From CAWAYH01 sp963786195 (GTDB lineage Bacteria; Acidobacteriota; Vicinamibacteria; Vicinamibacterales; 2-12-FULL-66-21): 64,000 nt of DNA. Positions 38,882 through 48,987 of this stretch are shown here, one piece after another. The translations under genes were made by a program, and so were the position numbers. The notes under the pieces are model-generated. The model worked only from the letters and a program-made list of their open reading frames with translations, was not told where the DNA came from and did no database searches. Numbering within the stretch: position 1 is the first letter of the stretch; each line of letters opens with the position of its first letter. The DNA lies in the NCBI GenBank assembly GCA_963786195.1, contig CAWAYH010000001.1, positions 248,001 to 312,000 of the forward strand, in the 5' to 3' direction.

Positions 38882-39394
38882 ATGACGATGATGAAGAAGT
38901 GCTATCTGATGCCTGTTGTGATTGGTGCATGCATCGCGATCGGCGCGGGCACGCAGCCTGGGCCGGAGGCGTTGGCCGCATCAAACGAAGACTGCATCGG
39001 GTGCGAAAATCAACCCGGGTGCCCCGCCGGCTACCATGACGCATGGGAGGGTGGACCCGGAAGCTGGGATAGGGCCGGTGGCGCTCACCTATCCGAGCCC
39101 TATTGCTGGTCAGGGTCCTGCCAAACCAAGCATGGGCCGTGCGATCTGGAAGGAGAGCTCACGACGGCCGCGCTCGATGCACTGACAGCGTCCATCGCTG
39201 CGCAGGATATCGACGGCATTGGGGAGTTCCTCGACGCCCACGCCAGGCAGGTTGCCGTCAACGCGGCGCGTTCGGCAATGCAGCTCAAGGGCTGCACCGG
39301 CGGCGTGATCGCCCACCTGCCGATGTCAGGTGACCTCATTTCGGCCGTTGCGGCGCTCCATGAGGAGGCTCTCGACGCCGCAGCCGTCAAATAG
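38882..39394 (+). CDS. Cys-rich exported protein with an NVEALA-like leader
   Basis: 170 residues. A strong Shine-Dalgarno (GGGAGG, 38869-38874) precedes ATG 38882. The signal (MTMMKKCYLMPVVIGACIAI) ends in PEALAASNEDC, close to the NVEALA leader of Bacteroidetes exported peptides. Seven Cys are in the mature part, six of them within about 45 residues (C-x2-C-x5-C, then C-x4-C-x5-C), then an Ala-rich helical C-terminal half with one more Cys. Disulfide bonding outside the cytoplasm is likely. No homologue was recognised for the helical half. It lies between a lipoprotein propeller and an ADOP permease. Confidence 0.65.
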   Translation: MTMMKKCYLMPVVIGACIAIGAGTQPGPEALAASNEDCIGCENQPGCPAGYHDAWEGGPGSWDRAGGAHLSEPYCWSGSCQTKHGPCDLEGELTTAALDALTASIAAQDIDGIGEFLDAHARQVAVNAARSAMQLKGCTGGVIAHLPMSGDLISAVAALHEEALDAAAVK

Positions 39395-39528
39395 GCCGCG
39401 ACCTCACTGGCATCAAGGGGCCCGTTTCGCCCGTCGCGGTTCGGGCTCCCTGTCTTGGTGAATCGGTGAGATCAGCGAGTGATATATAGTGGGAACGGAG
39501 GATTGTCCGTCCTCTCGACGGAATCACG

Positions 39529-42043
39529 ATGAACGGGAGTTCGCCTGCCTCGAACTTCGGACCTGTCATGGGGCTGCGCACCGATCTTCGCCTGGCGCTG
39601 CGCCGCTGGAGACATCGCCCGGGACTCGCAGCGACGACGGTTCTGATCCTTGCGGTAGGGATCGGCGCCACGACCGCCGTCTTTTCAGTCGTGAAGGCCG
39701 TGCTCCTGCGACCGCTGCCCTGGCCGGCGCCGGATCGACTCGTCGTGATCCACGCGGTGTCACCCGAGCGCCGCCACAACCCGGCGTTCTCAGCCAGTTG
39801 GAACCGGGGGCCGATCTCGTGGTCGGCGTGGCAAAGACTCCAAGGCGCGTCCGCCTTCGAGGCGGTCGGCGTCTGGTTTCCGCGTCGGGAGATCCTCGGC
39901 GACGCGCGAGCCGATATCGTCGAGGTCATTTATGCCTCGTCGTCGTTCCTGTCCATGCTTGGCGTGCGGCCGGCCGCCGGCCGCCTGTTCACCGCCGACG
40001 AGGACTACTCGGAGTCCGAGGCGGTGGTTGTGTCGTACGAGGCCTGGCAGCGCCGCTTCGGCGGCCGTCCGGACGTGGTCGGGCAATCCCTCGTGCTGGT
40101 CCCTGGGCCGACGAGCCGAGGCACGATCAAGACGGTCGTGGGTGTCCTACCGCCTGGCTTCCGTTTCCAGGGTGAGCCCCCAGAGTTGCTCTTGCCGATG
40201 GGCCTCAGAGTCGAGAACAGCCATTATGAAACCAGTCGGTTCCTCCGCGCTGTAGGCCGGCTCGCACCTGGGGTTTCGCTGGAGGCAGCGTTGGCGATGG
40301 CCGAACCGCTGGTCCGCGGCGTCGAGTCCTCGGCACGGCGGTCGGCCCGCGTAGTGCCGCTCGGTGCCGATCAAGTCACCGACGCATCCCGGCCTCTATG
40401 GCTGCTGCTTGGCAGCGCCGGGCTGCTGATGCTGGTCGCGTGCGCGAATGTGGCGGGATTGCTGTTCGGCGAAGCGAGGACACGCCGCCACGAAACGGCC
40501 CTCCGGATAGCGCTCGGCGGCAGCCGTCGACATATCCTCCAGCAGCTCACGATGGAGAATCTGCTGCTCGCCGGCGCGGCCGCCGTCGGTGGGCTCGCGA
40601 TCGCGGCCGGGCTCATGCCGATCCTCGTCATGCTGGCTCCGGATCGACTGCCTGGCCTCGACAGCGTTGGCGTCGATTTTCAATTGACCGCGCTCGCGCT
40701 CGGACTTGGTCTGGCGACGCCGCTGTTCTTCGGCCTTGCGCCGGCCCTCTCCCTGGTGTCGATGCGTGTCGGGCAAGCGCTCTCGGAGAGCGGCCGTGAA
40801 GCCACGTGGCGGCGCCCCGCGGCACAGCGGGCGATCGTGGTCGCCGAGCTCGCTTTGTCCATCGTGCTGCTCGTCTGTGCCAGCCTCTTCGGGGAAACGA
40901 TGCTCAGGCTGACATCGCGCCCGCTCGGCTTCGACCCTGCTGGCCTTGCTGTGGTCTCGATCAATCTGACACGGTTCCCTGGCTTTGCGCAGGGACCGGC
41001 TGAACGTTCGACGTCGGCTGCGACGCCATTCGCCGAGCGATTGGAAACCCGTGACGTCTCCACCCGCCGGCTGATGGCGGGATGGACCCACACGGCAGGT
41101 GTCCTCGATCGCCTATCGAAGCTGCCTGGGGTGGTCGCGGTTGCCGGCGTGGGTGCCGCGCCGTTTATCACCGCAGCGCCGTCGGCGAGTATTCGCGCCT
41201 ACGGGCAATCGCCCGATGAGGACGCGAGCGTGCAGCGACAAATCGTCACCGATGGCTATTTCCGGACGATGGGCTTGGCGATTCTCAGAGGGCGCGGCTT
41301 CCAGCTGTCGGACCGCGAGGGCGCTTTGGTGGCGGTCGTCTCGCGCGAGCTCGAGCGGCGCTTCTTCGCTGGCGATGCCGTTGGCAAGCGGCTTCTGCAG
41401 GGGACGGACGTGTACCGACGTCATCGGCGTCGTGTCGAACGCACGGCAACAGGAGCTCTCCGACGATGAGTTGGCAATGCTCTACGTGCTGGACCGACAG
41501 TTCGGCAGCGTCAACCACTTGGTGATCCGGACATCTGCCTATGCGACCACCGTTCTGCCGCTTGTGAGACAGACGATTCGAGCCTACGATCCGCTGATGG
41601 TCGTGAGCTCGACCACGACCATGAACGATCTGCTGTCGCGGTCCATTGCGGAGGAGCGTTTCCGCGCGCTGGTCTCGGCCGTTTTCGGCGGCGCCGCGCT
41701 CGCGCTTGCAGCAGTGGGACTCTACGGGCTGGCTGCACGCCGTGTGGTTGAACGGCGCCGGGAAATCGGCGTGCGGATGGCGCTTGGAGCTACCCCCCGT
41801 GACGTGCGACGACTTGTGATGCGTGATGCCTGGACCAGCGTAGGCCTCGGCATCCTGGTGGGTGTTCCGGCAGCCGTGTCCGCATCGCAGTTCGGGCGGT
41901 CGCTCCTCTTCGGCGTTTCACCAACGGCGCCCCATACCTTTGTCGTTGCCACCGGCGTGCTGACCGCCGCTGCGATTGCGGCCACTCTTTTTCCCGCTGT
42001 CCGGGCAAGCCGCATCGACCCCATGCGTGCGCTGCGCGAGTAG
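39529..42043 (+). CDS. ADOP-family MacB-like permease (one frameshift)
   Basis: A FtsX/MacB-type permease without ATPase domain, matching the acidobacterial duplicated orphan permease family: start LRLALRRWRHRPGLAATTVL, then GIGATTAVFSVVKAVLLRPL, the periplasmic MacB core domain, a mid membrane block (LLLGSAGLLMLVACANVAGL, then RRHETALRIALGGSRR) and the C-terminal block RREIGVRMALGATPRDVRRL ending DPMRALRE. The frame shifts near 41410, and the second part runs to TAG 42043. The true start may be ATG 39529 or 39568. No ABC ATPase is adjacent. The substrate is unknown; the preceding Cys-rich peptide is a candidate. Confidence 0.85.
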
Positions 42044-42180
42044 CGGCAGCTGGGCGATGTTCCCGCTCGTAAGCGAGGCGACGGCAAGGGGGTGCGCCTG
42101 AAGCAGCCTCCAGCGGACGATCAGATCGTCGGCATTGTGCGTGTCGAACCCCACGAGCTTGACCGGACCGCCGCCGCCGA
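42044..42180 (-). other. Gap before rpoC copy C with a possible minus-strand remnant
   Basis: The reverse strand encodes a plausible fragment (VGFDTHNADDLIVRWRLLQA) that ends at the rpoC junction. It has no start and I do not recognise it. It may be the tail of a gene cut by the insertion event. Confidence 0.25.
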
Positions 42181-43271
<1,091 letters not shown>

Positions 43272-43272
43272 C

Positions 43273-43330
43273 GGCGCTCGGGGCTCGGCGCTCGGAAGTT
43301 CGGAAGTTCGAACGTCCGGTAGTTCGGAAG
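43273..43330 (+). repeat. Heptamer/octamer array after rpoC copy C
   Basis: Units GGCTCGG, CGCTCGG, AAGTTCGG (twice, one degenerate), ACGTCCGG and TAGTTCGG link the stop to the terminator stem. A shorter version (36379-36401) occupies the same place after copy B. Confidence 0.7.
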
Positions 43331-43361
43331 GGGCGATGGTCGCGAGATCATCGCCCTTTTT
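43331..43361 (+). terminator. Rho-independent terminator after rpoC copy C
   Basis: Stem GGGCGATG / CATCGCCC, then TTTTT. It is part of a 72-bp stretch (43331-43402) matching 36402-36473 with two mismatches. Confidence 0.88.
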
Positions 43362-43597
43362 CTTTGTTCGGTTCGGTCGGCCGTGTCGTTACCCCTGACT
43401 GGCTGGTACGACACCGCTCGAACCCTCTATCCGCGATCGACCGCAGCAGCCGTAGCCCTCCGGTCTATCACGGCGTCATCGCCCGTCCCTTTCGAGATGC
43501 TCGATCCGGATGACGTGTACTGCACCTATCCGTGTACCGTGCTGACGACAGGGGTCGCAACGGCGCTGGCCGAGCGCATCAACGGCGAAGTACGGCG

Positions 43598-43768
43598 ATG
43601 AAACACCTTGTGATCGCGGGAGGGCTGATTCCGCTCGGGCTCGCGATCAGCGGTCAACAACCGCCACAGTTCCGAACGTCGACGTCACTCGTGAGGCTCG
43701 AGGTGGCCGTCACCAATGAACGCGGTGCCGTTCAGGCACTGCGGCCCGAGCCGCCCGGCGCGGACTGA
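43598..43768 (+). pseudogene. N-terminal stub of an acidobacterial VWFA-related protein
   Basis: A 56-residue frame with signal peptide (MKHLVIAGGLIPLGLAISGQ) and the opening strand of the VWFA-related family (FRTSTSLVRLEVAVTNERGA). The remaining 200-plus residues, including the MIDAS DxSxS, are absent. Sequence switches after AVQAL into DNA that encodes an AraC-type domain in another frame, so it is a truncation by rearrangement. Bases 43403-43597 before it show no recognisable gene. Confidence 0.65.
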
Positions 43769-44159
43769 GCCGGAACCATACTCCGACTCGAACGGGCCAC
43801 CGCGGTCGCCGATCGATGATCGGGTTCGCGAAGTCATCCGGATAATCGAGAGCGACCTCACCAGGTCGTCATCCGTTCAAGAGATGGCAGCCCATGTTGG
43901 GTTAAGCGAATCAGCACTTCGGCACCTCTTCCATGGGTGTGTCGGCGTTTCGGTCACTAGATTCAGGAGGGAACGTCGCCTTCAGCAGGCGGCGATTCAC
44001 CCGACCACGACGTGGGACGACGTTCGTCAGATTGCGTTCGGCGTAGGGTTCCACTCCGTGTCCCTACGGGACTTTCGACTGGCGTTTCGCAAGCGATTCG
44101 GAATGCCTCCAACGTCGTATCGGGGGCGGTTCTGGCGCTGGCCGGCTCTTCGCAGCTAA
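43716..44159 (+). CDS. Orphan AraC-type DNA-binding domain
   Basis: From about residue 35 the frame is a complete AraC double HTH (SVQEMAAHVGLSESALRHLF, the segment DDVRQIAFGVGFHSVSLRDF, then FRKRFGMPPTSYRGRFWRW). It is clearly related to the C-terminus of the regulator at 36565 but lacks the receiver domain. The first 30 residues are Pro/Arg-rich, with no convincing start signal. It may be a truncated regulator or a remnant of the same ancestral gene. Confidence 0.55.
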   Translation: MNAVPFRHCGPSRPARTEPEPYSDSNGPPRSPIDDRVREVIRIIESDLTRSSSVQEMAAHVGLSESALRHLFHGCVGVSVTRFRRERRLQQAAIHPTTTWDDVRQIAFGVGFHSVSLRDFRLAFRKRFGMPPTSYRGRFWRWPALRS

Positions 44160-44211
44160 CAAGGATCAGCCCCGGTGGGCGGCTTTCAACCGGTCGATGT
44201 TCTCCGTCCCG

Positions 44212-44420
44212 CTACGCAAGCTCGACGTTCAAGTGGAGCGATTCTTTGAGGGCCGGGATCGCCCGCAGCACCGCGTTCTGCTCGGGCCTGAGCCTGAACT
44301 CGACGTCAGTCGTCGTCTCGCGCCAGCCGAGGAGCACCGCGGTCGCGCCGCCGGTGAATAGGACGCGGCCCTGCGACGGTGCCGTCCGTTCCAGCGCGCG
44401 TATAAAGGCCCTGATGCGCG
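44212..44420 (-). pseudogene. Truncated nucleotidyltransferase
   Basis: Reading on the minus strand gives RAFIRALERTAPSQGRVLFT then GGATAVLLGWRETTTDVEFR and LNVELA before a stop. The GG-x-A-x7-R-x-T-x-D-V pattern matches MNT-type nucleotidyltransferases, but the second Asp is replaced (DVEF) and the helical half is missing. It is therefore a remnant. Confidence 0.5.
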
Positions 44421-44429
44421 CCGTAGCTC

Positions 44430-44700
44430 GCGCATGCGAGCACCCGCTCGTACGAGACAACGCGCCTGACCAGCGCCGATTATCGGGCCGTGCGCGCTGT
44501 CGAGATCGTCGCGGGCGAGGAGCCGGTAAAGCCGGTGCTCGGGCTGGGCCGGCGTCTCGGGCATGCCGACGCCGAGCTGGCGTAGCCGTGGCGCCGCGCT
44601 GCCGACCAGCAATGCGTGCACGGATGGATGCCGGCCGCCAAAATCGGCCAGGCGAGGGTCGATGAGATCCGCACGGCAAGGCGGACGGCGCCTTGCGCCG
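44430..44700 (-). pseudogene. Remnant upstream partner of the truncated nucleotidyltransferase
   Basis: Minus-strand pieces in two frames read HPSVHALLVGSAAPRLRQLG, then PEHRLYRLLARDDLDSAH and, after a shift, RRVVSYERVLACA. They directly precede the nucleotidyltransferase fragment. A PEHRLYALL string near 48310 on the minus strand may be another decayed member. No function is known to me. Confidence 0.35.
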
Positions 44701-44757
44701 ACGAAGAACGGGGCCGGTTGAATCCGCAAAAAGCCGAATATCCCCCCTTGTCAAGCC

Positions 44758-44789
44758 CCCTACGCGGGCATACGTTTGCGTGGGTTTTT
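44758..44789 (+). terminator. Possible Rho-independent terminator
   Basis: CCCTACGC pairs with GCGTGGG (one wobble) around a 12-base loop, followed by TTTTT at 44785-44789. It lies 92 bp upstream of the Cys-rich gene and could also act as an attenuator. Confidence 0.4.
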
Positions 44790-44880
44790 CCTAGAGACGT
44801 AACAGTTGCAAACTACAAAACACCGCGGCCCTGTTGGAGCTGCCTGGTTAACCAAGCATGCACGCCACGAGGAGGGACAA

Positions 44881-45303
44881 ATGAGCGGCCTGAAAACGTT
44901 CAGAAATCTAGCGTTCGTCGCAATGCTCGCAACCTTCGTTGCTGCGACGAGTGGAAAACTGTCGGCGGAGCCGGGACAGGTCTGCTCAAGTTGGGATGAA
45001 GACTGCGAGTGCAACTTTCATCCTTGGGAGTGGAGCTGGTCAATGAGTTGTGACTTCTCAAAGTACGAGAACCCGACTGAGAGGGGCAGCGATTTTCGCA
45101 ACGACGCTGCATGGGAATGCATGGACTGGTGCGATCAGCCGTACGAGTCGCACGTGATACAGGAGTGTCTCTGGGAGAACCCGTGGGCCCCTGAAGTGTG
45201 CGATGACGACTGTATCTTCACATGGGATTCCTTTTATTGTGGCGGTGGTGCGTCAAGTGAAATGACATGCTCCTGCAATTCATTCAACTGGTGCATGCCG
45301 TAG
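44881..45303 (+). CDS. Cys- and Trp-rich exported protein
   Basis: 140 residues with a very good Shine-Dalgarno (AGGAGGGA, 44869-44876). The signal peptide is RNLAFVAMLATFVAATSGKL; the mature part has 13 Cys and about 10 Trp (EDCECNFHPWEWSWSMSC, then WECMDWCDQPY, ending CSCNSFNWCMP). No homologue was recognised. Cys density implies disulfide folding after export, and the next gene encodes a DsbA-like oxidoreductase. Its counterpart in the neighbouring block is at 38882, with a comparable signal but a different sequence. Confidence 0.65.
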   Translation: MSGLKTFRNLAFVAMLATFVAATSGKLSAEPGQVCSSWDEDCECNFHPWEWSWSMSCDFSKYENPTERGSDFRNDAAWECMDWCDQPYESHVIQECLWENPWAPEVCDDDCIFTWDSFYCGGGASSEMTCSCNSFNWCMP

Positions 45304-45375
45304 TTGATCGGCGAGTCCGCGCCTTCCAATGACAAATCCGGCAAAACTCCCTCAACCGGGCGTAAGGAGTCAAGA

Positions 45376-46122
45376 ATGACTCGCCTTGAATCTCGAAGCA
45401 GTTGGAAAGTTGTGCTGGACTTTGCCGCCGCTCTCAGCATGATTGCTGCATCCGTGGTCTTTATAGCCCTCGCGTTGTCGTTGCGCGGCTCCGTCGAAAG
45501 GCGTCCCTCGCGCCCCGCGGCCCGAGCTACGGCAGAATCCCGCCTGCCTGACCACCCCTTGTCGCTCAACAATGCCGCATTAAGAGGCCAACTCGATGCG
45601 CCCGTCGTCGTGATTCAATACTCAGATTTTCAATGTCCCTATTGTGCCAAGTTTGCCCAGGAAACGCTGCCGAGGGTCGTAAAAGCGTACGTGGACAAGG
45701 GGAAGTTGCTGATCGCATTTCGCCACCTGCCGCTTGAGGCGATTCATGCAGAGGCTGCCAAGGCCGCCGAAGCTGCAGAATGCGGTGGGCTACAAGGGAA
45801 ATTCTGGGAAATGCACGACGCGCTGTTTCGTGATGTTCGGCAACTGGATGCAAGGACGCACGCGGCCCGGGCGAGCGAGCTAGGCTTGGACGTGCCACAG
45901 TTCAGCGAGTGCCTTCAGGGCGACCGTGCTACGCGCGTCCAGGCTGATCTTGCGGACGCTCGCCAGCTGGGAATCGCTCGAACGCCGACCTTCCTATTTG
46001 GAACGCCTCGAGCAGATGGCACCGTAACAATCGTGCAGAGGGAATCAGGCGCACTACCTTGTCAATTGTTGTCTGGTATCGTGGAGAAGCTTTTGGCCGC
46101 CTCAAAGACCGCATCGCGTTGA
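45376..46122 (+). CDS. Membrane-anchored DsbA-like thioredoxin
   Basis: 248 residues, start ATG 45376 after AAGGAG (45364-45369). One membrane anchor (residues 15-36) is followed by a periplasmic thioredoxin/DsbA domain (PF13462-type) with VVVIQYSDFQCPYCAKFAQE (active site CPYC, residues 87-90) and the cis-Pro loop GIARTPTFLFG. Such proteins oxidise or isomerise disulfides outside the cytoplasm. Position 72 bp after a 13-Cys exported protein suggests that protein as substrate. Confidence 0.85.
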   Translation: MTRLESRSSWKVVLDFAAALSMIAASVVFIALALSLRGSVERRPSRPAARATAESRLPDHPLSLNNAALRGQLDAPVVVIQYSDFQCPYCAKFAQETLPRVVKAYVDKGKLLIAFRHLPLEAIHAEAAKAAEAAECGGLQGKFWEMHDALFRDVRQLDARTHAARASELGLDVPQFSECLQGDRATRVQADLADARQLGIARTPTFLFGTPRADGTVTIVQRESGALPCQLLSGIVEKLLAASKTASR

Positions 46123-46184
46123 ATCAGGCGATTGCGACCAGATGCGATGCGAGTGATGACGCCCGTTGAAACTGCCTGGAAGGC

Positions 46185-47056
46185 ATGCAACACGCAGTTG
46201 TGATGCTCCCGGTAATCCTCGTCGCGACACTTGCCGCGCAGCAGACACCCTTCCGCACGGCTGCAGACACCGTGGCCATATATGCCACGGTGCGCGACCG
46301 CGAGGGTCGTCTGGTCCCAGACCTGAGGCGAGGCGACTTCCAGATTCTGGACAATGGTCGGCCAGTTGAGATTTCTGTCTTTTCGAATGATCCCCAACCG
46401 ATCACTGCTGCGGTCATGCTCGACACGAGCTTCACACTGGAGCAACGGTTTTCGCAGGTGCGGGACTCGCTTCGGCATTTCGTTGGAGCGCTCCTGGCGG
46501 CTGACCGCCTGCGAATCGGCAGCTTCGGATCAGAAGTGTCTGTGAGCCCTCTCTTGACCGGTGACAAACGTGAGCTGACCCGTGTGCTACAGGAAGAGCT
46601 GTGGCCCGGTGGACTTGCCTCACCGATGTGGCAGGCCATCGATGTAGCGATGGCCTCCCTGGCCGATGAGAAGGGACGTCGAGTGGTGTTGGTCCTGACC
46701 GATGGCAAGGATACCGGCGCTCTTCCCGGCTCGCGTATTACGCGGCCCGCAGTGGAAAAGAGGGCGCGTGAGGAAGAGTTCATGATCTACGGAATCGGCC
46801 TTCAGGGTCGGTTTGGCAGTGATCCAGGCATCATGTTCCTCGCGGATGAAACGGGCGGCGGGCACTTCGAGCTCGAGCGCGACGCCGATCTGGCAACGAC
46901 TTTTGCGCGAGTTGCTGACGAGCTTCGCCATCAAGGTCCTTGTTGGGCTTTGCCCCGCCTGTGGTGGACGGAAGAACTCATCGCGTCGAGGTACGAGTCT
47001 CACGGCCCGGATTGAAAGTCCGTGCGCGTCGGAACTATGTCCTGGGTCCGAGATGA
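46185..47056 (+). CDS. Acidobacterial VWFA-related exported protein 1 (late frameshift)
   Basis: Signal MQHAVVMLPVILVATLAAQQ, then the family opening TVAIYATVRDREGRLVPDLR and a VWA domain: TAAVMLDTSFTLEQR (MIDAS D-x-S/T; DTSFT departs from DxSxS), VVLVLTDGKDTGA. A shift near 46935 displaces the end; the third frame gives LLGFAPPVVDGRTHRVEVRV and ends at TGA 47056, overlapping the next ATG. The domain (TIGR03436-like) is almost confined to Acidobacteriota and its role is unknown; binding of extracellular ligands is inferred from VWA folds. Confidence 0.85.
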
Positions 47057-48003
47057 AGCTGCCGCACGTTACGTCGGCGTGTTCAACTTTTTGGGTCCTG
47101 CTCAGTGCCCTTGGACCGACCCTCGCGCAGGACACCCGGCTTGTGACAGTGCACGTTTCGGTGACCAGTCCTGATGGGGCGTTTGCCTCAGGGCTGATAC
47201 GAGACGCGTTCGAAATCGTTGTTGACGGCCAAATCGGGCAGATTGAACGGGTCGAGACTCTTCAGCCGGGCATGGCAATCGTTGTGCTCGTGGACATCAG
47301 CGCGAGCATGCTCCCCTTGCCGCCAAAACTTAGGTCGTCGGAACTCCCCATTGGTCTCCAACCCGCTGAAATCGGTCGGGGAGTGGAACGAATCGCTTCC
47401 ATGCTGCAGTCGGGAGATCGAGTCTTGGTTGGGACGGTCGGCTCACGAATTGCACTCGACGGAAGGTTCACTGCGGACAAGAACGACCTTGCAGCGATGG
47501 CACGGGCGGTTGTATCCCCGGCGGATATTGACCGTCACGGACCGTCACCAATCTGGGATGCCGTACATGCCGCGGTGGCTATGCTGGCCGATCAAACTGG
47601 CGCGCGTGCAATCGTGCTCATTACCGACGGCCGTGCCACGGGCAATCGTCACAGTGTTGTGCAGGCTGCCGAGGCGGCCGCTCAGGCAAATGTGACGACG
47701 AGTATCGTATCGCTGGCCACGGCTCGCGAGAATCCTCGCGGCAACATGACCGACATAGTGCAGCCAACGGCGCTGCTTCGGCAGCTTGCGGACTTCACGG
47801 GAGGAATGCTTGAGCCCTATCGGGCAACCGAACGCCACGCGCCGCCCATCACGCCTTTCATCGAGAGAGCCTTCCGGCATCTGCGTGAGCGTTATGCGCT
47901 GACGTTTCGCGCCCCTGCTGATGGCAAGGCTCACCAAGTTCAAGTGCGCGTTCCGAACTCGGGACTGAAAGCCACCACTCGCGCGGTCATCGGTTCCAGT
48001 TGA
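47053..48003 (+). CDS. Acidobacterial VWFA-related exported protein 2
   Basis: A 316-residue intact frame, ATG overlapping the preceding TGA. A signal peptide ends near LGPTLAQ; then LVTVHVSVTSPDGAFASGLI, the VWA strand MAIVVLVDISASMLPLP (complete DISAS MIDAS motif), AIVLITDGRATGNRH and the closing RYALTFRAPADGKAHQVQVR. It is a paralogue of the previous gene and its translational partner. It lies before the last rpoC scrap at 48072. Confidence 0.88.
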   Translation: MKLPHVTSACSTFWVLLSALGPTLAQDTRLVTVHVSVTSPDGAFASGLIRDAFEIVVDGQIGQIERVETLQPGMAIVVLVDISASMLPLPPKLRSSELPIGLQPAEIGRGVERIASMLQSGDRVLVGTVGSRIALDGRFTADKNDLAAMARAVVSPADIDRHGPSPIWDAVHAAVAMLADQTGARAIVLITDGRATGNRHSVVQAAEAAAQANVTTSIVSLATARENPRGNMTDIVQPTALLRQLADFTGGMLEPYRATERHAPPITPFIERAFRHLRERYALTFRAPADGKAHQVQVRVPNSGLKATTRAVIGSS

Positions 48004-48071
48004 CAGCGGGACTCGACCGCCACCGCCAGTTGGCTGGGAGTGAACGACGCGTCATCCTCTTTCGGATTTAT

Positions 48072-48132
48072 GGAGCTCTAGCGCGAGATGGAGTACTTCG
48101 TGGAGCCGGAAGAGGCGTTCACGAGGGACGAG
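48072..48132 (+). pseudogene. rpoC 3'-end scrap, copy D (61 bp)
   Basis: Bases match the rpoC tail from GGAGCT to GACGAG with one substitution (CTCGAG to CTCTAG); it codes for REMEYFVEPEEAFTRDE. It stops 6 bp short of the rpoC stop codon, and neither the terminator nor an array follows. Confidence 0.9.
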
Positions 48133-48427
48133 GGTTTGTCGTCGGTGCCTAGAATCACGCGGGTGCTCGCGCGTCAGCGATGACACTTCCGATGTGGCTC
48201 ACTCAGCGCGCGCGTCCCGCGATATAACGGTAGGCCACACTGATCCCATGGCGTGTCATGAGATACGCGTACGATCCGAGACGCCTTCAGAAGGGCATAG
48301 AGACGATGCTCGGGTCCGATGGGGTCTGGGGCACCGCGGACACCGAGCAGCCGCAGCAGGCAGGGCGCCGAGTGCACTCATGCTCGCATCATAGGTCCGC
48401 TACCTGTGCCGATCGGATTGGTCGCTA
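48133..48427. other. Gap after rpoC copy D
   Basis: No intact gene. On the minus strand near 48290-48320 a PEHRLYALL string resembles the partner remnant at 44430-44700. The rest is featureless. Confidence 0.35.
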
Positions 48428-48903
48428 CTAGGGGTCCTCGTTGAGTTTGAAACGATCGCGCAGGGCCGCTGTCCTGCCAATCGAGGGGACGGCACGGTCC
48501 CTTTCTTGAGGTTGTAGAGCGCCGCCGGCGTCGCGACCGGCACCCGGATACCTTCGATCTCCTTCAGCATCGATGCGACCGTATCGAACGAGGCCGCTGT
48601 GCCCAGCCTGGTCATGATGTCAAAGTACAGGTCGCCGCTCGGAGGGTAGTAGCGAACGGCGGGATAGTCTCCCAGCAGATCCTCTGCCGTAATCTCGCTG
48701 ATGTGCGGGTCGTCCGGGTACGCCTTCCCGGAGCGCTCGTTGCAAGCGCGGACATCTCGGGCGTGGCGCCAACGATGAGGTCGACATCCTCGGTTGCGCG
48801 GACGATCCCGTGAAATCCCATCGCAGTTGCGCCGATTAGCACCGTACTCGAGGCCAGCGGCCTCGAACGCCCGCAGGACGCGCAGCATCTCGTCACGGTC
48901 CAC
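48428..48903 (-). pseudogene. Nucleotidyltransferase, frameshifted
   Basis: On the minus strand GTG 48903 starts DRDEMLRVLRAFEAAGLEY; in the next frame follows VLIGATAMGFHGIVRATEDVDLIVG, the GA-x-A-x7-R-x-T-x-D-x-D pattern of MNT/AbiEii-like nucleotidyltransferases with both metal Asp present. Then DPHISEITAEDLLGDYPAVR and VATPAALYNLKKGTV, ending LNEDP. At least three shifts are needed, so it is either decayed or a victim of sequence error. It is the third such gene in the rpoC-tail region. Confidence 0.6.
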
Positions 48904-48987
48904 AGCCCTAGTGTATCTCCGAGATGCCGCCGGCCTTGCTGCGGATCCTCGATCGGGCAGTCCCACCTTGAGGTAAAGTGTCCAGCC

